Position numbers and translations under genes: made by a program | The notes under the pieces: generated by a model | The model's database searches: none | Told to the model about the DNA's origin: nothing | What the model saw: only the letters and a program-made list of their open reading frames with translations | Assembly (NCBI RefSeq): GCF_049994355.1 | Contig: NZ_CP188257.1 | Coordinates: 1,736,001 to 1,800,000 of the forward strand | DNA length: 64,000 nt | Direction: 5' to 3' | Source of the DNA: Angustibacter sp049994355 | Lineage (GTDB): Bacteria; Actinomycetota; Actinomycetes; Actinomycetales; Angustibacteraceae | Shown here: one piece after another, positions 26,893 to 35,728 of the stretch | How the letters are laid out: every line of letters begins with the position of its first letter | Position numbering within the stretch: the stretch's first letter is position 1

Positions 26893-28263
26893 TCAGTGTC
26901 CGGTCAGCGCCGCCAGTACCTTCCCGAGGCGGGCGGGCCGTCCGGTCCGGGCCTCCTCGGCATCGGCCAGCTGAGCCAGCCGCAGGCCGGCGTTCACGCC
27001 GAGCCAGCGCAGCGGCTCCGGCTCCCAGTGCCGGGAGCGGTGGCCAACCCACGGCAGCCTGGTCAGCTCGCTCTCGTTGCCCGTGACCAGGTCGGCCAGC
27101 GTCCGCCCGGCGAGGTTGGTGGTGGAGACGCCGTCCCCGACGTACCCACCGGCCGCGCCGAGCCCGGAAGCCGGGTCGTAACCGACGCTGGCGTGCCAGT
27201 CCCGGGCGATCGCGAGCGGTCCACCCCATCGGTGCGTGATCTCGGCGCCCTCGACGGTCGGGAACAGGTCGACGAGCGCGGTCTGCAGCGCGGCGAAGAC
27301 CGCAGGTTCCTGGTCGAACTGGGGTCGCACGGCCGAGCCGTAGTGGTACGGCGCGCCCCGGCCGCCGAAGACCAGCCGGTCGTCGGCGGTGCGCTGACCG
27401 TAGACGATCACATGCCGGTGCTCGCTGAAGGTCTCACCGCTGGCCAGCCCGGCCTCGGCCCAGAACGCCTGGGGCAGCGGCTCGGTGGCGATGATCAGCG
27501 AGTAGACCGGCACCACCTCGCGGCGGTGGCCGTGCAGCGCGGGCGTCCACGCCTCGGTGGCGCGCAGCACGTGCCGGGCCCGGACGGTGCCCTGCTCGGT
27601 CTCGACGGCCCCGGCGCGCACGGACGTCGCCCTGGTGCCTTCGACGATCCGGGCGCCGTTGCGCTCGACGACCTGGGCGAGGCCTCGGGCGAGCTTGGCC
27701 GGCTGGATCCTGGCGCAGTTCGGCGTGTACGTGGCCCCCAGCGCGTCCGCGACACCGATCCGCTCACGCGTCTGCGCGGCGTCCAGCAGCTGCAGGCCGT
27801 CCACGCCGTCCCACTCCTGGTCGTGTGCCACCTCGGCCCGGGCGCGGGCGAGCTGGGCCGGGTTGCGGGCGACCACGACCGTTCCGCCGCGCCGGAAGTC
27901 GCAGTCGATCCGCTCCGCGCGCACGACGTCCTCGACCTCCTGGACGGTGTCGACCATCGTCGCGCGCATGGCCAGGGCCGCAGGCCGCCCGTGCCGCCGA
28001 GCCATGGCCTGGACCCCTTGCGGCAGTAGCGCTGAGCACCAACCGCCGTTGCGTCCGCTGGCTCCGAAACCGGCGCTGTTCGCCTCCACCACCAGGACGT
28101 CGAGCGAGGGGTCGCGCCGGCGCAGGTAGTAGGCGGCCCACAGGCCCGTGTAGCCGGCCCCGACGATGCATACGTCCGCGGTGGTGTCGCCGTCCAGGGC
28201 CGGGCGCTGGTCGGTGTTCGCGCCGATCGTGGACTGCCAGAGCGTCTCCTGGGGTGCACTCAC
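26893..28263 (-). CDS. FAD-dependent amine oxidase, PuuB/DadA-like
   Basis: The 456-residue flavoprotein has a DAO-family FAD-binding motif VCIVGAGYTGLWAAYYL near residue 35, followed by GFGASGRNGGWCSALL, which is typical of gamma-glutamylputrescine oxidase-like enzymes. The C-terminal GGYVGDGVSTTNLAGRTLADL closes the FAD site. It likely oxidises putrescine, another polyamine or a gamma-glutamyl derivative to the aldehyde plus peroxide and ammonia. GTG 28263 is one base after the previous stop, so it is coupled to the PPOX gene. It is the last gene of the Lrp-aminotransferase operon. Confidence 0.87.
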   Translation of the reverse strand: MSAPQETLWQSTIGANTDQRPALDGDTTADVCIVGAGYTGLWAAYYLRRRDPSLDVLVVEANSAGFGASGRNGGWCSALLPQGVQAMARRHGRPAALAMRATMVDTVQEVEDVVRAERIDCDFRRGGTVVVARNPAQLARARAEVAHDQEWDGVDGLQLLDAAQTRERIGVADALGATYTPNCARIQPAKLARGLAQVVERNGARIVEGTRATSVRAGAVETEQGTVRARHVLRATEAWTPALHGHRREVVPVYSLIIATEPLPQAFWAEAGLASGETFSEHRHVIVYGQRTADDRLVFGGRGAPYHYGSAVRPQFDQEPAVFAALQTALVDLFPTVEGAEITHRWGGPLAIARDWHASVGYDPASGLGAAGGYVGDGVSTTNLAGRTLADLVTGNESELTRLPWVGHRSRHWEPEPLRWLGVNAGLRLAQLADAEEARTGRPARLGKVLAALTGH

Positions 28264-28264
28264 C

Positions 28265-28921
28265 TCAGTGCCTTCCCGCCGGCCAGGACCGCACATACTG
28301 CGGCACGGGGTATGGCGCGCGCAGGTCGGGTGCGTCAACGGGCTCGGCGAACCGGTGCTCCATCGGGACGACGCCCGCCCAGACCGGTCGGTCCAGGTCG
28401 GCCGGGTCGTCGTCCGGGGGAGCGGCGGACACCTTCATCGACCACTCCTGCAACGGGATCGCCAGCACGCACGTGGCGGCCAGCTCCTTCGGCGAGGGCG
28501 GGCGCGCGTCGATGCCCCGGCCTGGCATCAGCCGTTCGGTCAAGGTCGCCAGGGCGGCGGACTTCTGCTCGCCGTGCAGCTCGGTGCAGCTGCCGAACAC
28601 CATCACGCTGCGGTAGTGCATCGAGGACTCGAACTGGCTGCGAGCCAGTACGAGACCGTCGACGAGCGTGACGGTCAGGCAGGTGGGCGCGCCGCCAGCC
28701 AGGGAGCGGAACAGTCGAGAGGCGTTGCTGCCGTGCACGATCAGCCGTTCGCCGTCGCGGGCGAAGCCGACCGGCAGCACGAAGGGCTGCCCGTCGCTGA
28801 CCACGGCGATGTGCGCGACCAGCGCGGTGTCCAGTGCCCGGTCTCGCTCGGCCACGTCGTGCAGCTGCTTGTCCGGCAGCCGGCGCACCTGGGTGCGGGG
28901 CGCCGGCTGCCTGGAGCTCAC
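28265..28921 (-). CDS. NimA-like pyridoxamine-phosphate-oxidase-family protein
   Basis: The 218-residue split-barrel protein has VAHIAVVSDGQPFVLPVGFARDGE, GSNASRLFRSLAGGAPTCLTVTLVDGLVLARS and HYRSVMVFGSCTELHG, the pattern of FMN-binding NimA-like proteins. Its place between the polyamine aminotransferase and the oxidase suggests an auxiliary role in amine metabolism, for example reductive or PLP-related chemistry, but nothing proves it. GTG 28921 is the start, ten bases after the aminotransferase stop. Confidence 0.8.
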   Translation of the reverse strand: MSSRQPAPRTQVRRLPDKQLHDVAERDRALDTALVAHIAVVSDGQPFVLPVGFARDGERLIVHGSNASRLFRSLAGGAPTCLTVTLVDGLVLARSQFESSMHYRSVMVFGSCTELHGEQKSAALATLTERLMPGRGIDARPPSPKELAATCVLAIPLQEWSMKVSAAPPDDDPADLDRPVWAGVVPMEHRFAEPVDAPDLRAPYPVPQYVRSWPAGRH

Positions 28922-28931
28922 AGCAGGACGC

Positions 28932-30356
28932 TCACAGTCGCGACCACGCCTCGGTGAGCACGCCGCGCAGCCGCTGCTCGATGTCGTCGAACTCGGTCTG
29001 CCCGATGATGATCGGCGGTGCGAGCTGGATCACTGGGTCGCCGCGGTCGTCGGCCCGGCAGTACAGGCCCGCGTCGAACAGCGCCTTGGACAGGAACCCG
29101 CGCAGCAGCCGCTCGGCCTCGTCGTCGTTGAAGGTCTCGCGGGTCGTTTTGTCCTTGACCAGCTCGATGCCGTAGAAGAAGCCCTCGCCGCGCACGTCAC
29201 CGACGATCGGCAGGTCGGTCAGCTTCTCCAGCGCCGCACGGAAGCGCGGGGCGTTCTCGTGCACGTGCGCGGTCAGGCCCTCACGCTCGAAGATGTCCAG
29301 GTTCGCCATCGCGACCGCCGCCGAGACCGGGTGGCCACCGAAGGTGTACCCGTGCAGGAACGACTCGTGGCCATGCTTGAACGGCTCGAACAGCCGCTCC
29401 GACGCGATCATCGCGCCGATCGGCGAGTACCCCGAGGTCATCCCCTTGGCGCAGGTGATGATGTCGGGCACGTAGCCGAAGTCGTTGCAGGCGAAGATCT
29501 CGCCGATCCGGCCGAACGCGCAGATCGTCTCGTCGCTGACCAGCAGGACGTCGTACTCGTCGCAGATCTCGCGAACCCGCTCGAAGTAGCCGGGGGGCGG
29601 CGGGAAGCAGCCGCCGGAGTTCTGCACCGGCTCGAGGAACACGGCTGCGACCGAGTCGGGGCCCTCGAACTCGATGGCCTCCGCGATCCGGTCGGCGGCC
29701 CAGCGGCCGAACGCCTTGGCGTCCGCGCGCAGGTGCTCGGGCGCGCGGTACAGGTTGGTGTTCGGCACCTTGTGCGCGCCGGGTACCAGCGGCTCGAAGG
29801 GCACCTTGGCGTCCGGGATGCCGGTGATGGACAGCGCACCCTGGGGCGTGCCGTGGTAGGCGACGTTGCGGCTGATCACCTTGTGCTTGGTGGGCTTGCC
29901 GACCATCTTGTAGTACTGCTTGGCCAGCTTCCAGGCCGTCTCGACCGCCTCGCCGCCACCGGTGGTGAAGAACACCCGGTTCAGGTCGCCAGGCGTCTGG
30001 TACGCCAGCCGCTCGGCCAGGTCGATCGCGGCCGGATGGGCGTAGGACCACAGCGGGAAGAACGCCAGCTGCTCGGCCTGCTTGCGCGCCGCCTCGGCCA
30101 GCTCGGTGCGGCCGTGACCGACCTGGACGGTGAACAGGCCGGCCAGCCCGTCGAGGTACTTGCGGCCGGCGTCGTCCCAGATGTACGCGCCCTCGCCCCG
30201 CACGATGACCGGCACCTGTCCGCCCGCCTCGTACGTCGAGTGCCGGGTGAAGTGCATCCAGAGGTGGTCGCGTGCGGCGTCGCTGCGCGGCGTGCCTCGC
30301 GGCGTGGTGCTGGTGGCGGTGGCAGGAACGTCGACGTCCTGCGGTGTGCTCGTCAT
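28932..30356 (-). CDS. Class III polyamine aminotransferase (SpuC-like)
   Basis: The 474-residue PLP enzyme is of the omega-aminotransferase class: LDGLAGLFTVQVGHGRTEL, FFTTGGGEAVETAWKLAKQY, the SDETICAFGR aspartate and the Schiff-base lysine in TCAKGMTSGYSPIGA. These motifs match putrescine/polyamine:pyruvate aminotransferases. The expected product from putrescine is 4-aminobutanal (pyrroline). The nearby ALDH genes would oxidise it to GABA. It overlaps the Lrp gene by four bases and is followed closely by two more operon genes. Confidence 0.88.
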   Translation of the reverse strand: MTSTPQDVDVPATATSTTPRGTPRSDAARDHLWMHFTRHSTYEAGGQVPVIVRGEGAYIWDDAGRKYLDGLAGLFTVQVGHGRTELAEAARKQAEQLAFFPLWSYAHPAAIDLAERLAYQTPGDLNRVFFTTGGGEAVETAWKLAKQYYKMVGKPTKHKVISRNVAYHGTPQGALSITGIPDAKVPFEPLVPGAHKVPNTNLYRAPEHLRADAKAFGRWAADRIAEAIEFEGPDSVAAVFLEPVQNSGGCFPPPPGYFERVREICDEYDVLLVSDETICAFGRIGEIFACNDFGYVPDIITCAKGMTSGYSPIGAMIASERLFEPFKHGHESFLHGYTFGGHPVSAAVAMANLDIFEREGLTAHVHENAPRFRAALEKLTDLPIVGDVRGEGFFYGIELVKDKTTRETFNDDEAERLLRGFLSKALFDAGLYCRADDRGDPVIQLAPPIIIGQTEFDDIEQRLRGVLTEAWSRL

Positions 30357-30841
30357 CGGGTTCCCCAGTTGTAGAGCTGCTTGCGCAGCTTCAGGTACAC
30401 GAACGTCTCGGTGCTCCGAACGCCCGTGACGGTGCGGATCCTCGAGCTGATCAGCTCGAGGAGGGCGTCGTCGTCCTCGCAGACGGCCTCGACCAGCAGG
30501 TCGAAGCTGCCCGCGGTGACGACGACGTAGTCGACCTCTGGCATCTCAGCCAGTCGGTCCGCCACGGCGCTCAGGTCACCCTCGGCGCGGACGCCGATCA
30601 TGGCCTGGCGGCTGAACCCGACCTGCAAGGGATCGGTAACCGCGACGATCTGCATGACCCCGGCGTCCAGCATCCGCTGCACGCGCTGCCGGACGGCGGC
30701 CTCGGACAGCCCGACCGCCTTGCCGATCGCGGCGTACGGCCGGCGACCGTCCTCTTGGAGCTGCTCGATGATCCGTTTGGACACGTCGTCCAGGAGATGG
30801 CCGTTGCCGGTTCGGTTGGTCACTGGCCGATGGTCCCGCAT
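30353..30841 (-). CDS. Lrp/AsnC-family regulator of the polyamine operon
   Basis: The 162-residue regulator has an N-terminal AsnC HTH (SKRIIEQLQEDGRRPYAAIGKAVGLSEAAVRQRVQRML) and a C-terminal RAM ligand-binding domain. ATG 30841 is used; GTG 30823 is a shorter option. It heads the aminotransferase operon and faces the ALDH-PotD operon across a 145-base gap, so it may control both. Its ligand may be a polyamine or GABA-related compound. Confidence 0.88.
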   Translation of the reverse strand: MRDHRPVTNRTGNGHLLDDVSKRIIEQLQEDGRRPYAAIGKAVGLSEAAVRQRVQRMLDAGVMQIVAVTDPLQVGFSRQAMIGVRAEGDLSAVADRLAEMPEVDYVVVTAGSFDLLVEAVCEDDDALLELISSRIRTVTGVRSTETFVYLKLRKQLYNWGTR

Positions 30842-30842
30842 A

Positions 30843-30944
30843 GCAAGCCCGCTTGCAAGTGAATCCGTCGCCAGAGTGTCATTTGACGACTGATTCCCAC
30901 GAGTCGCGCGTCCTGTACTGTCGATACCGGCCCTAGCGCGCTAG
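30843..30944. promoter_or_regulatory. Divergent control region with three palindromes
   Basis: Between the Lrp gene and the ALDH gene lie GCAAGC-CC-GCTTGC (30843-30856), GTCA-TT-TGAC (30878-30887) and the perfect 12-mer CTAGCGCGCTAG (30933-30944). Lrp-type octamers bind several phased sites. Spacings of roughly 33 and 56 bases fit a multi-site arrangement. Which of these are real operators is unknown. Confidence 0.45.
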
Positions 30945-30986
30945 TGTCGCCATCTCGCCAGATCCGTGTCATGAACAGGAGCCGCT

Positions 30987-32444
30987 GTGAGCGTCCCGAC
31001 CACCTCCGCACCGCGCGCACTTCGCAACTTCGTCGGCGGCGAGTACGTCGACACCCTCGGTGACGCCACCAGCGACCTGGTGGACCCCACGACCGCGCGG
31101 GTCGTCGCGCACGCCCCGGTGTCCACCGCGAAGGACGTCGACCGTGCGTACACGAGCGCCGCGGCAGCGTTCGAGCAGTGGGGACAGACCACGCCGAGCG
31201 AGCGCCAGCAGGCCCTGCTCAAGATCGCGGACGCCATCGAGGCCCGTGCCGACGAGCTGGTCAGGCTCGAGGCGCAGAACACCGGCAAGCCCTTCGCGCT
31301 CACCGCGAGCGAGGAGATTCCGCCGATGGTGGACCAGATCCGCTTCTTCGCCGGTGCCGCCCGGGTGCTCGAGGGCCGCGCGTCGGCCGAGTACCTCAGC
31401 GGCCACACCTCGTGGATCCGTCGCGAGCCGATCGGCGTCATCGGCCAGGTCACGCCGTGGAACTACCCGATGATGATGGCCGTGTGGAAGTTCGCCCCCG
31501 CGCTGGCGGCGGGCAACACGGTGGTCCTCAAGCCGAGCGACACCACCCCTGAGACCACCCTCCTGATGGCCGAGATCGCCGCCGAGTTCCTGCCCCCGGG
31601 TGTGCTCAACGTGGTCACTGGTGACCGGGAGACCGGCCGCGCTCTGGTCGAGCACAAGATTCCGTCCATGGTGTCGATCACCGGCTCCGTGCGCGCCGGC
31701 ATGCAGGTCGCGGAGGTCGCCTCGCGGGACGTCAAGCGGGTGCACCTCGAGCTGGGCGGCAAGGCGCCGGTCGTGGTGTTCGACGACGCCGACCTGGAGG
31801 CCGCCGCGGAGGCGATCGCCGTGGCGGGCTACTTCAACGCCGGGCAGGACTGCACGGCCGCCACCCGAGTGCTCGCCGGCCCCGGCATCCACGACGACTT
31901 CGTGGCCGCGCTCGCCGAGCAGGCGCGTGCCGCCAAGGTCGGCCTGCCGGACGACGAGGACGCACTGCTGGGCCCGGTCAACAACGCCAACCAGCTGCGC
32001 CACGTGTCCGGCTTCATCGACCGGCTGCCCGACCACGCCTCGCTCGGTGCGGGTGGTGCCCGGGTCGACGGACTCGGCGACGGGTACTTCTGGCAGCCCA
32101 CGGTGGTCTCCGGCCTGCAGCAGGACGACGAGGCGATCCAGAACGAGATCTTCGGGCCGGTCATCACCGTGCAGCGGTTCACCGACGAGGAGCAGGCGCT
32201 GGCCTGGGCCAACGGGGTGCAGTACGGCCTGGCGTCCTCGGTCTGGACCAAGGACTTCGGGCGGGCCATGCGGATGAGCAAGAAGCTCGACTTCGGCTGC
32301 GTCTGGATCAACACGCACATCCCGCTGGTCGCCGAGATGCCACACGGTGGCTTCAAGCACAGCGGCTACGGCAAGGACCTGTCCATGTACGGCTTCGAGG
32401 ACTACACCCGCATCAAGCACGTGATGGCGAACCTGGACTCCTGA
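30987..32444 (+). CDS. Gamma-aminobutyraldehyde dehydrogenase 1
   Basis: The 485-residue NAD(P)-dependent ALDH oxidises 4-aminobutanal to GABA. It shows TPWNYPMMMAVWKFAPALAAGNTVVLKPSD, the general-base Glu in LELGGKAP and catalytic Cys in GQDCTAATR. The last block (GCVWINTHIPLVAEMPHGGFKHSGYGKD) is typical of aminobutyraldehyde/betaine aldehyde dehydrogenases. The start is GTG 30987 after AGGAG. One base after its stop comes an orphan PotD gene. A close paralogue occurs at 37604. Confidence 0.9.
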   Translation: MSVPTTSAPRALRNFVGGEYVDTLGDATSDLVDPTTARVVAHAPVSTAKDVDRAYTSAAAAFEQWGQTTPSERQQALLKIADAIEARADELVRLEAQNTGKPFALTASEEIPPMVDQIRFFAGAARVLEGRASAEYLSGHTSWIRREPIGVIGQVTPWNYPMMMAVWKFAPALAAGNTVVLKPSDTTPETTLLMAEIAAEFLPPGVLNVVTGDRETGRALVEHKIPSMVSITGSVRAGMQVAEVASRDVKRVHLELGGKAPVVVFDDADLEAAAEAIAVAGYFNAGQDCTAATRVLAGPGIHDDFVAALAEQARAAKVGLPDDEDALLGPVNNANQLRHVSGFIDRLPDHASLGAGGARVDGLGDGYFWQPTVVSGLQQDDEAIQNEIFGPVITVQRFTDEEQALAWANGVQYGLASSVWTKDFGRAMRMSKKLDFGCVWINTHIPLVAEMPHGGFKHSGYGKDLSMYGFEDYTRIKHVMANLDS

Positions 32445-32445
32445 G

Positions 32446-33615
32446 GTGCCACCGAGCTCGAGTCCGCTGTCCCGCAGGGCCTTCGTCGGCGGATCCACCG
32501 CCGCGCTGGCTGCGCTGTTGACCGGCTGTGGCACGAAGGGGACCTCGCGTTCGTCCGGCCCGGCCACGACGCCGGACCTGTCCGCGACCGAGAAGCTGGT
32601 CAAGTTCTCCAACTGGCCGCAGTACATCGACGTCAGCGACGACGACGACGGCAAGCGCCCGACCCTGGACGCGTTCACCAAGGCGAGTGGGATCGCCGTC
32701 CAGTACACCGAGGACATCAACGACAACGAGGAGTTCTTCGCCAAGATCCGGCCGGCCGCGTCCAACGGTCAGGACATCGGGCGGGACCTGTTCGTGGTCA
32801 GCGACTGGATGTCGGCCCGGATGATGCGCCAGCACTGGGTCACCCAGTTCGACCACTCCACGATGCCCAACGTCGCGACGAACCTGCTGCCGCAGCTGCG
32901 TCAGGTCTCGTTCGACCCGGGGCGCAAGTTCTCCGTGCCGTGGGCCTCGGGCATGACCGGCCTGGCGTACAACAAGAAGCTCGTCAAGGAGCCGATCCGC
33001 CAGGTCAGCGACCTGTTCCGCCCCGACCTCAAGGGCAAGGTCACGATGTTCTCGGGCATGAAAGAGACGATGCCGCTGCTCATGCTGGGTCTCGGCATGG
33101 ACATCGCGACGTTCACCGACGCCGACTTCGACAAGGCGCTCGGCGTCCTGAAGGAGCAGGTGGACAAGGGGCAGATCCGCGCGTTCACCGGCAACGACTA
33201 CACCTCGCAGCTCGCCAAGGGTCAGATCGCGGCCTGCTTCGCCTGGAGCGGAGACGTCCTGCAGCTGGCCCTGGACGATCCGAACCTGGAGTTCGTCGTC
33301 CCGGAGCAGGGCGCGGAGCTGTGGTCGGACAACTGCATGATGCCGGCGCCGGTGTCGCACAAGGCGAACGCCGAGCAGCTGGTCGACTGGTACTACCGCC
33401 CCGAGGTGGCCGCGGCCCTGGCGTCCTGGGTGCAGTACATCCCTCCGGTCGAAGGCGCCCAGGAGGAGATGCAGAAGATCGACGCAGACCTGGCGAAGAA
33501 CCCGCTGATGTTCCCGGACGACGCCACCAAGAAGCGCCTGAAGGTGCAGCGCGACCTCACCGACGCGGAGGACCTCAAGTTCACGGCGGCCTTCACGGCC
33601 GTCACCGAGACCTGA
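32446..33615 (+). CDS. potD: Polyamine-binding lipoprotein PotD 1 (orphan)
   Basis: This 389-residue solute-binding protein has a twin-arginine leader (SRRAFVGGSTAALAALLTGC) ending in a lipobox Cys, so it should be exported folded by Tat and lipid-anchored. The mature part has the PotD pattern VKFSNWPQYIDVSDDD, YTEDINDNEEFFAKI and IRAFTGNDYTSQLAKGQIAACFAWSGD. No permease or ATPase follows, so it probably delivers to the PotABC encoded 7 kb downstream or works in sensing. It is coupled to the ALDH upstream with one base between them. Confidence 0.9.
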   Translation: MPPSSSPLSRRAFVGGSTAALAALLTGCGTKGTSRSSGPATTPDLSATEKLVKFSNWPQYIDVSDDDDGKRPTLDAFTKASGIAVQYTEDINDNEEFFAKIRPAASNGQDIGRDLFVVSDWMSARMMRQHWVTQFDHSTMPNVATNLLPQLRQVSFDPGRKFSVPWASGMTGLAYNKKLVKEPIRQVSDLFRPDLKGKVTMFSGMKETMPLLMLGLGMDIATFTDADFDKALGVLKEQVDKGQIRAFTGNDYTSQLAKGQIAACFAWSGDVLQLALDDPNLEFVVPEQGAELWSDNCMMPAPVSHKANAEQLVDWYYRPEVAAALASWVQYIPPVEGAQEEMQKIDADLAKNPLMFPDDATKKRLKVQRDLTDAEDLKFTAAFTAVTET

Positions 33616-33753
33616 GCCATCAGCCCCTCGCGCTCCAGCGCAGGTCGACCGCCAGCGAACCATTCGGGCCGGGGATGGGGGTGTGCATGTAGGTAGTGTT
33701 CGCGCTGCTGCATGCGCCATGCTGGGCCGCACGACGCGAGGAAGGGCGGCCAC

Positions 33754-33945
33754 GTGAGCAGCAACAACCGCGGGGGAGGGGCGGCGGCAGGTGGCGGGGC
33801 CCTGTACGGGCTCGGCATCTTCGGCGCCTGGGTGTACTTCTGGCAGCAGGCCGACTCGTTCTGGGAGTACGTCGGGGCGCTGCTGCAGGGTTTGGTGTGG
33901 CCGGCGTTCATGGTCTACGACCTGTTCTCCGCGCTCAACCGCTGA
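33754..33945 (+). CDS. Small membrane protein, 63 residues
   Basis: The protein starts at GTG 33754 with a GGAAGGG-rich site upstream. After a G/N-rich head there are two short hydrophobic stretches (ALYGLGIFGAWVYFWQQA and ALLQGLVWPAFMVYDLFSAL), likely one hairpin or two helices. I recognise it only as the kind of small tryptophan-rich membrane protein that is common in actinobacteria. It sits between the first PotD gene and the DUF218 gene. Confidence 0.6.
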   Translation: MSSNNRGGGAAAGGGALYGLGIFGAWVYFWQQADSFWEYVGALLQGLVWPAFMVYDLFSALNR

Positions 33946-33956
33946 ACGCTGTCCCG

Positions 33957-34769
33957 TCAGACCTCGCTGCCGTAGCGGGCGTCGGCGACGCGGCCCGAGG
34001 TTCCGGTCGCGCGCGCGACCAGGGCGGCGGCGTCCTGCACCTGCGCCGGGACGTCGACGTGCGCGATGTAGTCACGGCCCTGAGGCCCGTAGCCCTCGGG
34101 GGAGTCGGTGAGTCGTTCGACCTCGCCCAGCAGCAACGAGACGTACCGCGGGACCGACCACGAGCCCCAGACGTCCTGGAGGTGTGCGAGCCGGCCGTCG
34201 ACGACCGTGAACTCCTGCTCGTACGCCGCGAAGCTGACGAGGGTGGGCTGCCCGAGCGTCCAGAGGCGACCGAAGCCGGCGCTCATCCGCCGCTGCATGG
34301 TGCGGTCCTGCACGAGGATCACCGAGCGCGGGGCCAGGCCGGCCTGCCGGACGACGTCCTGCGCCAGCGAGATGTTGTTGCCGCAGTTGGTCGATCGCCG
34401 TTCGGTCAGGACGTCGTCGAGGCCGTGCACCTCGGACAGGAACTCGGCCATGATGTCCGCCTCCGGCCGTCCGGCGAACTCCCGACCGGGGAACCGTTCG
34501 CACATGGCGCCCCACAGGTGCTCCGTGGTGTGGCCGATGCCGCCGATCAGCATGAGCCGCGCTGCGGCGCCGCCCCGGACAGCGGCGACGGCGGTCTCCC
34601 AACCGCCGGGCGGGCAGGCTCCGAAGAGCATGAGCAGGTCGGCTTGCTCCGACCCGAGCACCGGCGCAAGCCCAGCGCCCGTCAGGGTTGGCACGTCGCG
34701 CACCGCCACGAAACGGTCGATGAGGTTGAGCGCCGTGGCCAGCTCGTGGGTGCCGCTGTCGCTGGGCAT
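33957..34769 (-). CDS. YdcF/ElyC-like DUF218 protein
   Basis: The protein of about 270 residues has a soluble DUF218-like fold: LLMLFGACPPGGWETAVAAVRGGAAARLMLIGG, the RRSTNCGNNISLAQDVVRQAGL motif and VILVQDRTMQRRMSAGF. YdcF-type proteins are linked to envelope or SAM-binding functions but are poorly defined. ATG 34769 (MPSDSG) is the natural start. It is divergent from the next membrane protein gene by 55 bases. Confidence 0.7.
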   Translation of the reverse strand: MPSDSGTHELATALNLIDRFVAVRDVPTLTGAGLAPVLGSEQADLLMLFGACPPGGWETAVAAVRGGAAARLMLIGGIGHTTEHLWGAMCERFPGREFAGRPEADIMAEFLSEVHGLDDVLTERRSTNCGNNISLAQDVVRQAGLAPRSVILVQDRTMQRRMSAGFGRLWTLGQPTLVSFAAYEQEFTVVDGRLAHLQDVWGSWSVPRYVSLLLGEVERLTDSPEGYGPQGRDYIAHVDVPAQVQDAAALVARATGTSGRVADARYGSEV

Positions 34770-34824
34770 TGCCGCAGGGTAGCGATGTCCTCGACGTCGG
34801 CCGTCCGACTGTCCATGCTGAGGC

Positions 34825-35475
34825 ATGACGAGCGCCGACCCTGCCGCGGACCCTGCAGCCCTGACCCCACCGCCCGACGAGTCCGAGTGGGTGCTGTCCT
34901 ACCTCGGGGTGCGGCTGTCGGTCGGCGTGCTGGGAGCGGCGCTGCCCGTCCTCCTGTTCGTCAGCCGGTTCTTCTTCGGCGACCACCGGCTGCCGCCGTC
35001 CATCAGCGCCTTCTACTACACCCCGATGCGCAACGTGCTGGTCGGCACGCTCTGCGCCCAGGGCGTCTTCCTGTTCTCCTACCGCTATGCGCGGCGGGAC
35101 AACTGGCTGAGCACCCTGGCGGCCATCCTCGTGGTCATCGTGGCGCTCAGCCCGACGGCGGCCCCGGGTGCACCGGACACGTTCTGGACCATCGCGCACG
35201 GCGTGGCCGCAGGCGGCTTCTACCTGGTGCTGGCCTACTTCTCGTACTTCCTTTTCACCCGCAGCGATGCGCCGGTCGAGCCCGGGAGCCCGAAGGCGCT
35301 GCGCAACAGCATCTACCGGGTCTGCGGGGTGCTGGTCGTCCTCGCCATGGCCGTGGCACTCGCCCTGCTGCGGTCGCCGGTCCACCTGCTGTTCTGGTGC
35401 GAGACCGTCGCCTCGCTGGCGTTCTCCTTCGCCTGGCTGGTCAAGGGTGGCCTGCTCTTCGCCGATCAGCCCTGA
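34825..35475 (+). CDS. Multi-helix membrane protein of unknown function
   Basis: This 216-residue protein has about six helices. A P/D-rich cytoplasmic head is followed by VLSYLGVRLSVGVLGAALPVLLFV, a conserved-looking LPPSISAFYYTPMRNVLVGTLCAQGVFLFSYRYAR, and more helices to the end. I do not recognise the family with certainty. It is followed by a 15-bp tandem repeat and the large inverted repeat. Confidence 0.75.
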   Translation: MTSADPAADPAALTPPPDESEWVLSYLGVRLSVGVLGAALPVLLFVSRFFFGDHRLPPSISAFYYTPMRNVLVGTLCAQGVFLFSYRYARRDNWLSTLAAILVVIVALSPTAAPGAPDTFWTIAHGVAAGGFYLVLAYFSYFLFTRSDAPVEPGSPKALRNSIYRVCGVLVVLAMAVALALLRSPVHLLFWCETVASLAFSFAWLVKGGLLFADQP

Positions 35476-35480
35476 GCACG

Positions 35481-35510
35481 CCGCCGCACTGGCCGCCGCC
35501 GCACTGGCCG
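35481..35510 (+). repeat. 15-bp tandem direct repeat
   Basis: CCGCCGCACTGGCCG occurs at 35481-35495 and again at 35496-35510 without a gap. Its last four bases are the first bases of the left arm of the adjacent inverted repeat. Confidence 0.9.
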
Positions 35511-35711
35511 CTGATCACGTTAGGCAGCGCTAGGCCTACTTATGCAGGCGCAGAGCCCTCGAGAGGTAGCACTAGCTCTCGATAAGTCCGTGTATCACCG
35601 AAGCCGCTGCCAACACGCCGTCCATGACTCACCAGTCGAGAACTGATGCCACCTCTCCATGCGCAGGGCCCTGCATAAGTGGGCCCAACGCTGCCTAACG
35701 TGATCAACGGC
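35507..35711. repeat. Long imperfect inverted-repeat element (MITE-like or hairpin)
   Basis: Arms 35507-35582 and 35636-35711 are symmetric about 35609 without gaps. The outer 42 bases (both starting GCCG, then TGATCACGTTAGGCAGCG) match at 38 positions and the inner 21 bases at 17. All eight differences in these two blocks are transitions. The 13 bases between them do not match. The loop is 53 bases. It contains no gene and lies between convergent genes, ending 18 bases from the PucR stop. It could be a miniature transposable element or a long bidirectional terminator/RNA hairpin. Confidence 0.85.
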
Positions 35712-35728
35712 AGAGGGGGCGGCGCGGC

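Noticed and set aside
32446..33615. First PotD as a broken remnant
   Set aside because: Signal, lipobox and full-length mature domain are intact, so it is an orphan binding protein rather than a pseudogene.
35507..35711. Possible integron attC site
   Set aside because: GTTAGGC and GCCTAAC are present, but the order is GTTAGGC...GCCTAAC, the reverse of the attC layout (RYYYAAC...GTTRRRY), and no integrase is near.
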